NCBI GenBank assembly: GCA_026389635.1
Contig: JAPLHM010000045.1
Location: 1 to 5,504, forward strand
Origin: Chloroflexota bacterium
Lineage (GTDB): Bacteria; Chloroflexota; Dehalococcoidia; GIF9; UBA5629
Direction of reading: 5' to 3'
Length of the DNA stretch: 5,504 nt
A model generated the notes under the pieces. That model made no database searches and was not told the DNA's origin. It saw only the letters and a list, made by a program, of their open reading frames with translations. The position numbers and the translations under genes were made by a program. Within the stretch, counting starts at the first letter, position 1, and every line of letters begins with the position of its first letter. Shown one piece after another: positions 4,910-5,504 of the stretch.

Positions 4910-5504
4910 GGTTGATGTTTCTATGCCTGTACTGCAAAGCTTCTGCCAGGTGGTTGATTTTGACTATCTGGGAACCGTCGAGGTCGGCTACCGTGCGCGC
5001 CAACTTGAGAGTACGGTGAAATGCCCTTGCAGTGAATTGTATCTGCTTCATAGCCGTTTTAAGCAGGGCCTGGGTCGGGGGATCGACCTTGCAGAACTGC
5101 CTTATTTCAAGGGCAGTCATGTCAGCGTTATCGGTTAAAGCTGAGCCCCTGAACCTCTCCAGCTGTATTTGCCTGGCCGCCTGCACCCGCCGGCGTACGT
5201 TTTCGGAGTGTTCCGACTGCCTGTCGTCAGTCAGCTTATCGTAATCCATGCGCGGTATATCCAGGAATATATCGATGCGGTCCATCAGGGGACCGCTGAT
5301 CCTCTTCTGATAGCGTGTGACAGCTGTGAATGAGCAACTGCACTCCCTGACCGCATCGCCGTAGTAGCCGCAGGGACAGGGGTTCATGGCAGCCACCAGG
5401 ATAAAGTTAGCCGGGAAAGTCAGGCTGCCCTCGGCGCGGCTGATGGTGATAACCCTGTCTTCAAGTGGCTGGCGCAGTGATTCAAGCGCCATATGATTGA
5501 ATTC
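4905..5504 (-). CDS. comM: YifB/ComM family Mg-chelatase-like AAA+ ATPase, C-terminal part
   Basis: ComM is a hexameric AAA+ helicase that promotes branch migration during natural transformation; YifB homologues also occur in bacteria not known to be competent. The frame is open to the window edge; 199 residues are present of roughly 500, so the N-terminal Lon-like domain, Walker A and most of Walker B lie outside. The visible part begins EFNHMALESLRQPLEDR, the segment just after Walker B. Sensor 1 follows as AAMNPCPCGYYGD (Asn41), then the family's four cysteines (43, 45, 55, 57) and the YQKRISGPLMDRIDI block with the arginine-finger region (64-78). The Mg-chelatase C-terminal domain (about 105-195) includes RAFHRTLKLARTVADL with the sensor 2 arginine. 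It is convergent with the gene at 4389-4841. An internal Met at 5490-5492 is not the real start. Confidence 0.95.
   Translation of the reverse strand, partial: EFNHMALESLRQPLEDRVITISRAEGSLTFPANFILVAAMNPCPCGYYGDAVRECSCSFTAVTRYQKRISGPLMDRIDIFLDIPRMDYDKLTDDRQSEHSENVRRRVQAARQIQLERFRGSALTDNADMTALEIRQFCKVDPPTQALLKTAMKQIQFTARAFHRTLKLARTVADLDGSQIVKINHLAEALQYRHRNINQ

Noticed and set aside
4804..5244. Three + strand frames over the end of the window
   Set aside because: They run over the terminator hairpin or are antisense to the YifB/ComM coding sequence, whose motifs are unmistakable.
5277..5296. 7-bp hairpin GCGGTCC/GGACCGC in the ATPase gene
   Set aside because: It lies in codons for the conserved Ser-Gly-Pro-Leu-Met-Asp-Arg block and has no T-run; coding constraint is sufficient explanation.
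5499..5504. EcoRI site GAATTC exactly at the window end
   Set aside because: It could mark a clone end, but GAATTC also occurs inside the window (for example 1972 and 2541), and the codons read normally as Glu-Phe of the ATPase.

Overview
This window is ordinary bacterial chromosome. It holds the 3' half of a translation and transcription gene cluster, all on the + strand: tuf (3' part), rpmG, secE, nusG, rplK, rplA, rplJ and rplL. Two small + strand genes follow, then the 3' part of a convergent comM/yifB-type ATPase gene on the - strand. Leaderless-tight spacing (1 to 4 bases between tuf, rpmG, secE, nusG, rplK and rplA) points to one polycistronic message. Protein sequences, the C-x-x-C form of L33, and an rplL that ends at a strong terminator instead of running into rpoB fit a Chloroflexota organism, perhaps Dehalococcoidia. 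That assignment is an inference from remembered family sequences and gene order and is only moderately sure.

Region 1 (1-2768): elongation factor Tu domains 2 and 3, ribosomal protein L33, the SecE translocon subunit, the NusG transcription factor, and L11 and L1 of the ribosomal stalk bases. The correct starts of nusG (TTG at 1087) and rplA (ATG at 2052) differ from the longest possible reading frames. The L33 gene (599-766) is easily missed because it is only 55 codons.

Region 2 (2769-3902): a 150-base leader, then rplJ (L10) and rplL (L7/L12). The leader folds as an L10-type autoregulatory RNA with a likely kink-turn. It ends in an intrinsic terminator 14 bases before the rplJ start. One segment (2831-2835) can pair either in the L10-binding fold or with the left arm of the terminator, which gives a complete attenuation switch. 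This is the best-supported regulatory element in the window.

Region 3 (3903-4907): a 12-bp terminator closes the ribosomal operon. It is followed by a cysteine-rich TIGR04076-type small protein, then a near-consensus sigma-70-type promoter (TTGTTA, 17 bases, TATAAT) driving a 150-residue all-helical protein resembling the stand-alone N-terminal domain of RsbRD-type stress regulators. A 16-bp perfect hairpin separates it from the convergent ComM/YifB gene.

I found no mobile element, CRISPR array, tRNA or rRNA. I do not see a wholly new system. The least characterised material is the pair of small genes at 4031-4841.
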